Assembly (NCBI RefSeq): GCF_020520425.1
Contig: NC_079492.1
Location: 107,109,157 to 107,173,156 of the forward strand
From: Spinacia oleracea
Taxonomy: Eukaryota; Streptophyta; Magnoliopsida; Caryophyllales; Amaranthaceae
DNA: 64,000 bases
Direction of reading: 5' to 3'
The notes under the pieces are model-generated. The model did no database searches and was not told where the DNA came from. It was given only the letters and a program-made list of their open reading frames with translations. How positions within the stretch are numbered: the stretch's first letter is position 1; the number at the start of each line of letters is the position of its first letter. Of this stretch, positions 60,048 to 64,000 are shown piece after piece. Position numbers and translations under genes: made by a program.

Positions 60048-62266
60048 AAACTCAATATTCTTTGGACCTAGTTGTTTCTATGTTGGTTTGATTATTTAGT
60101 GAACTAAATCCTTAATCAAAACATAAAACAACATACATGTGTATAATATAGATACACCAATATATGAAAGAATATGTAAATTTGGTGAACTAGTATGGCC
60201 CCAATTACTTGGTCTTAAAGCATCTAATCTTCTCTTCACCTTGTTAGCTTGGCAGCGTCTTGAAATCCATTCAAAATGCTAACTTTTAATTTAAAAAAAC
60301 TAGAAGAACTTGAACTTAATAATCTAATTATTACATCAAAACTTCATGGTACTCATACCATATTTAAAACTTTACATTCAAAGATAAAATAGTACGCATA
60401 TCGTATTTAACTATCCTGGTTGGGCCATACTAGTCACCTGTATCACCTGCAATACATAATAACAATATATGCATTCACCAATTCGTATCCTAAAACGAAT
60501 TGCCCAAGTAAGCTTTACACATGATTTATTAAAATCACGTTCATGTAAATGCGTTATAAAATATTAATCAATTCCAAATTATTAATCCTTAGAATTATTC
60601 TAATCAAATATTAATTTCATTAAAAATTAATTTCCTACGAAAAATTAATTAAAATAATTAATTTAAACAATTTTATTTAAACGGCTCTCACTTAAACCAA
60701 TATTTAATTTGGACCTTTTAATTTTAAATATTTAAACTCGCAGCCCGACCCGAGTCACATAAAATAAAATAATGAAAAGTCCATCGTTAGCCCCTTCATG
60801 CAAAAATAAGCCCAAAGCCCAAAATTGAGTCTTGAATTAAAACCGAAGCAAAATTGCACAACGATGCAACGAAGCATGCGATTGCGCCAATCCATCGTTG
60901 CATTGTGCAGCTCGTGAGCATATGAGTAGCAGACCACTATGACCAATGTATGCGTTGCTTGGTTGTGTAGAGTGGCCACATGGGCGTTGGCTTCGTGCCA
61001 CACCCATCACTATGCTATCCAAGTAGCAGTGTGCGCGGCAATGCAGCAACAACATCAAGCCGTGCCGCAAGCCCACGCATAGACATGCTAGACACGAGCG
61101 AGCGGTGGCTCGCAATCGCTGCTCATACGCGCAGCATCCCTCGCTGGTGCCCGGGGTCGCTCGCTGCCTCTTATGCTTCCCCTTTGCCTTCGTATCGTCT
61201 AGCGCAAGAGATCCCTCGATGGCATGCGAGATCCCTCGTTGGTGCGGAAGATCCCTCGCTGCCACAAGGCATCTCTCATTGGTGCTGCCCCTTCGACTCG
61301 CCCATCGTCCATAGCCTAGCATCCAAGTCATGCCACAGTGCGCAGGACAACATCATTCGTCCAAGGGCGACGTGTTTGCTCGTTTTTCCAAACCAAAATC
61401 CAATTTTTTCCGAGCCGAAAAATGATACGAATTATAATTTCATAAATTTAACAAAATCCAATCGTCAAAAATACGAAACATAATTAAAATAGTAGATTTA
61501 TTAAAATTTCACACAATCCAATTCATGAAAAAAATAAATCTAGGCTAACGATTATTCAAATTTAACGAATGATTATTATGAACAAAAATTTGAATAATTA
61601 TGATAAACCAATCCAAACATTTAATTCGTTCCAAACATTTAAATTTCAGATTTTTAACGAAAATTGGTTTAGGTGAACGATTAGAATTAATGAATCCAAT
61701 CAAAATTTTAATCGTTAATTCTTAAATAAGCTATTTAAACATGAAATCATATTCTTATTATCACCTAAATAAAATTTGATAATCTGACCAATTAATAAAA
61801 TTAATTTTCGACCTAAAAATTCATTAATCAAGGTTAAATTGGGATTAGGGTTTATAATTAAAATTTATGAACGAAAAAATTATTATAGGTTCATAATATT
61901 ATAAACAACAGTAGGACAAAATTTAAATTAATTATAAATCGATTTGCTCATATATTTAATTTAAAAAACCGTCAAATTTAACGATTTAATTCATTAAATA
62001 ACAAAAATGCCCAAACAATCAAACTTTGGGGCCTGTTTTTGACATTATAATCTCATGAGTTAATTTTAAAACGCCATTTACTATCAGATTAGGGTTAGAA
62101 AAATTGAAATTCTGACACTTTACGAATACAGTACCTTTTTCAACAATTCATCCAATAATCAAGAAAAAATTCGAAAAGTAACAAAATTTGCAGAAAATTT
62201 TGACAGCATACAAACATATAAAATATGATAAAAATTACTTAAATCACATGAAACTCATGATACCAC
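60048..62266 (-). other. Copia-3 leader, with GC-rich block and PBS
   Basis: Inverse of a copia leader. About 60420-60460 matches Copia-2 near 9850-9890. A GC-rich block (about 60860-61340) has irregular short repeats of GATCCCTCGNTGG, comparable in place to the 50-bp array of Copia-2. The PBS (TGGTATCA on the minus strand) is at 62258-62265, next to the LTR. Open frames across 60837-61483 on both strands reflect the GC block, not genes. Confidence 0.75.
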
Positions 62267-62717
62267 TGTAGGGATTTACAATTAAACAATAATATGATAG
62301 CGGAATAATCCCAAACCAGAAACCATGTATAAAGTACATATTAAGCAATGCATATGTTTGTAGCGTGTACTCCCGTTTAGTTTACGTCGAACAAAAACTT
62401 CAATTGTAGTTCCTCTATTTGGTTCACCGACACGTTCACATCCGCCTTGAGATTGATAGCTCAGATCTCCTTCAAGGTTTTGTGACTTTTGGGAAGAACA
62501 CTCTAATGCAGGCAGAATGAGAATTAGGGTTCTCACAATGTCTAGGGTTAGAGAGTCATGATTCCTGAGGAAAATAGTTAGCAAAAATAGGTTATTATAA
62601 TAACCTACAAGTGAGAAAGCTAGCCGGCCAAGCCATGAGGCCACAACCGACCAGCAAGCCACTCGGCCAAGCATCCCGCACAGCACACAGCGCAGCATGC
62701 TAGGCCGTGGGCCGTGC
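62267..62717 (-). repeat. Partial 5' LTR of Copia-3
   Basis: It starts (on the plus strand) TGTAGGGATTTAC right after the PBS inverse and matches 30975-31330 from about 62355 on. It is cut at 62717 by insertion of another LTR. Confidence 0.8.
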
Positions 62718-64000
62718 TGTTAGGTTATGATACATATGATATTACATAAATCATGCGGAAACAACCATTAACCCAGGATTACATATTATTTACACATAAT
62801 CATATAGCATAATTTAGATGCATACTCTTTGTTGCGTGCCCTCCCTAGCTGCGCCCGAACCGAACAAGAACAAGTCTTTAGGACTCCAAGTGTCGTCCCT
62901 CCGTAGATAGTCCACAGCACGTCCGGATCCGCCTTAAGATTGACCAACTAGAATCGCCCTTAAGGTACTAGAATTTTCGGCACTTTTGAGCAAGATGTGT
63001 GGCTGAATTTTTCTCTCAAAAACTCACTTTGAATACTTTGAAACTCGTTATAAATTGTGAACCCTGGCCACATATTTATAGGGGTATGGAAAGGGAATTG
63101 GAATCCTATTCAGATACAAATTGATTAAACCTAGAATCCTACAAGAACTCTAATTTAATTAATTTATCAAATAGAATTAGGAATTTAATCATTAACCGAA
63201 CTCTGCACGTTTTAGGAAACGTGCACGAACACAAACACTTACACACGCACACACGGCAGCCACGATGGGCCGCCCATGCGTGCGCACGAGCAGCAGCCCA
63301 CGCAGCGAGGCCTGCGCGAGCTGCAAGCCCACGCAGCTCCCGCGCGCGCTGCGCGCGCTGTGCGCGCTGCCACGGCCTGCTGGGCCTGGCCTTGCGCTGG
63401 GCCTGGCGTGGCTGTTTGTGCGGCGCGCTTGGCTTGCTGGGCGATGGCCTGGCTTCGTGCTGGGCCTCGTCCGGCAGGCCTCGTCCGATGCTTATTCGTA
63501 CGATATGCTTCCGATTAAATTTCCGATTCCGGAATTCATTTCCGATACGAACAATATTTAACATTTCCGATTCCGGAATTAATTTCCGTTTCGAACAAAT
63601 ATTTAATATTTCCGTTTCCGGAATTATTTTCCGATTCCGGTAATATTTCCGATTCTGACAATATTTCCGTTTCCGGCAATATTTCCGATTCTGGTAATAT
63701 TTCCATTTCCGATAATATTTTCCGATACGTACCATGTTTCCGTTTCCGGCAACATCTACGACTTGGATAATATTTATATTTCCGATACGATCCATATTTC
63801 CGTTTCCGGTAATATCATCGTTTCCGGAGTATTCATTTCTTGCCTGTGACGATCTCAGCTCCCACTGAAACCAAGATCCGTCGGTTCCGAATATCCATAG
63901 ATAGAGTATTTAATGCCATTAAATACTTGATCCGTTTACGTACTATTTGTGTGACCCTACGGGTTCAGTCAAGAGTAAGCTGTGGATTAATATCATTAAT
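62718..64000 (-). repeat. Copia-2-family LTR, minus orientation, running off the window
   Basis: It begins TGTTAGGTTATGATAC, the inverse of the Copia-2 LTR end. The inverted U5, TATA region, GC block (63260-63480) and 18-bp array (63520-63835) follow in order. The last base of the window corresponds to about 110 bp before the LTR start. No PBS lies on its left side, so it is either the 3' LTR of an element extending to the right or a solo LTR. The 218-codon minus-strand frame at 63139-63795 is an LTR artefact. Confidence 0.9.

Larger units (their letters stand above)
30971..62717 (-). mobile_element. Copia-3: decayed copia retrotransposon, split by CACTA-1 and CACTA-2
   Basis: Minus-strand relic related to Copia-1. 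Pieces: 3' LTR 30971-31877, body 31878-33037, 51014-54008 and 60045-62266, and part of the 5' LTR 62267-62717. Removing the two CACTA elements leaves about 6.4 kb between the LTRs. Its stretch near 52920-52975 matches the first 100 bases of the window inverted, and 32800-33000 matches 2950-3180. All frames are broken. Its 3' LTR lacks about 84 bp at the outer end relative to the 5' LTR, lost where the Tat-like sequence joins it. Confidence 0.8.

Noticed and set aside
60837..61483. Frames of 164 and 167 codons on opposite strands
   Set aside because: They overlap in a GC-rich repeated block of the Copia-3 leader; no domain and no gene context.
1..64000. tRNA, rRNA or microRNA genes
   Set aside because: No cloverleaf, rRNA segment or convincing miRNA hairpin was found by eye; short PBS matches to tRNA ends belong to the retrotransposons. 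A tRNAscan or small-RNA mapping would settle it.

Overview
The window is plant nuclear DNA, almost certainly a eudicot. The evidence is one intronless host gene with plant start context (a fasciclin-like arabinogalactan protein) set in a dense nest of plant transposable elements: Ty1/copia, Tat-like Ty3/gypsy, L1-type LINE, CACTA (En/Spm), Stowaway MITEs and a Mutator-like element. The element types would fit a Caryophyllales genome such as spinach or beet, but I cannot prove the species from sequence alone. There are no bacterial, organellar or RNA genes that I can support.

Left third (1-19.7 kb). A decayed L1-type LINE (5432-6335 continuing at 16968-19710) is the host for several later insertions. 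On its left lies the 3' end of an old copia element (Copia-1, 1-5431). A complete copia element of the same LTR family (Copia-2, 6336-16967) sits inside it, with LTRs of 1398 and 1380 bp, a 5-bp target duplication CTATG, a PBS, a polypurine tract and a gag-pol frame broken by a single TGA. In the LINE 3' UTR a Stowaway MITE contains a second Stowaway MITE, which in turn contains a 1-kb Mutator-like element with a 9-bp duplication.

Centre (19.7-31 kb). The only credible host gene is a 431-codon FLA4/SOS5-like fasciclin arabinogalactan protein (20510-21805). A 258-bp Stowaway copy lies about 0.9 kb downstream. From about 23.5 kb begin Tat-like gypsy pieces: a 3' UTR with tandem repeats, a polypurine tract and an LTR on the plus strand (24878-26427), then 2.6 kb of internal sequence, then a related LTR with its PBS on the minus strand (29064-30970).

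Right half (31-64 kb). A decayed minus-strand copia element (Copia-3, 30971-62717) has been split by two CACTA elements with clear 3-bp target duplications. CACTA-1 (33038-51013, about 18 kb, CTT) carries a TNP2-type transposase gene and a second transposon gene, both on the minus strand and both broken. CACTA-2 (54009-60044, about 6 kb, TTT) has no transposase but carries an exon that looks captured from a VAN3-binding/FORKED1-like host gene. A further LTR of the Copia-2 family interrupts Copia-3's 5' LTR and runs off the window.

The genes do not form a pathway: one cell-wall signalling gene survives in a repeat landscape whose insertion order can largely be read from target duplications. 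I found no sign of a new defence or regulatory system. The most notable points are the CACTA gene capture, the four-level nest beside the FLA gene, the inverted Tat-like LTR pair, and the fast-changing GC-rich tandem repeats in the copia leaders.
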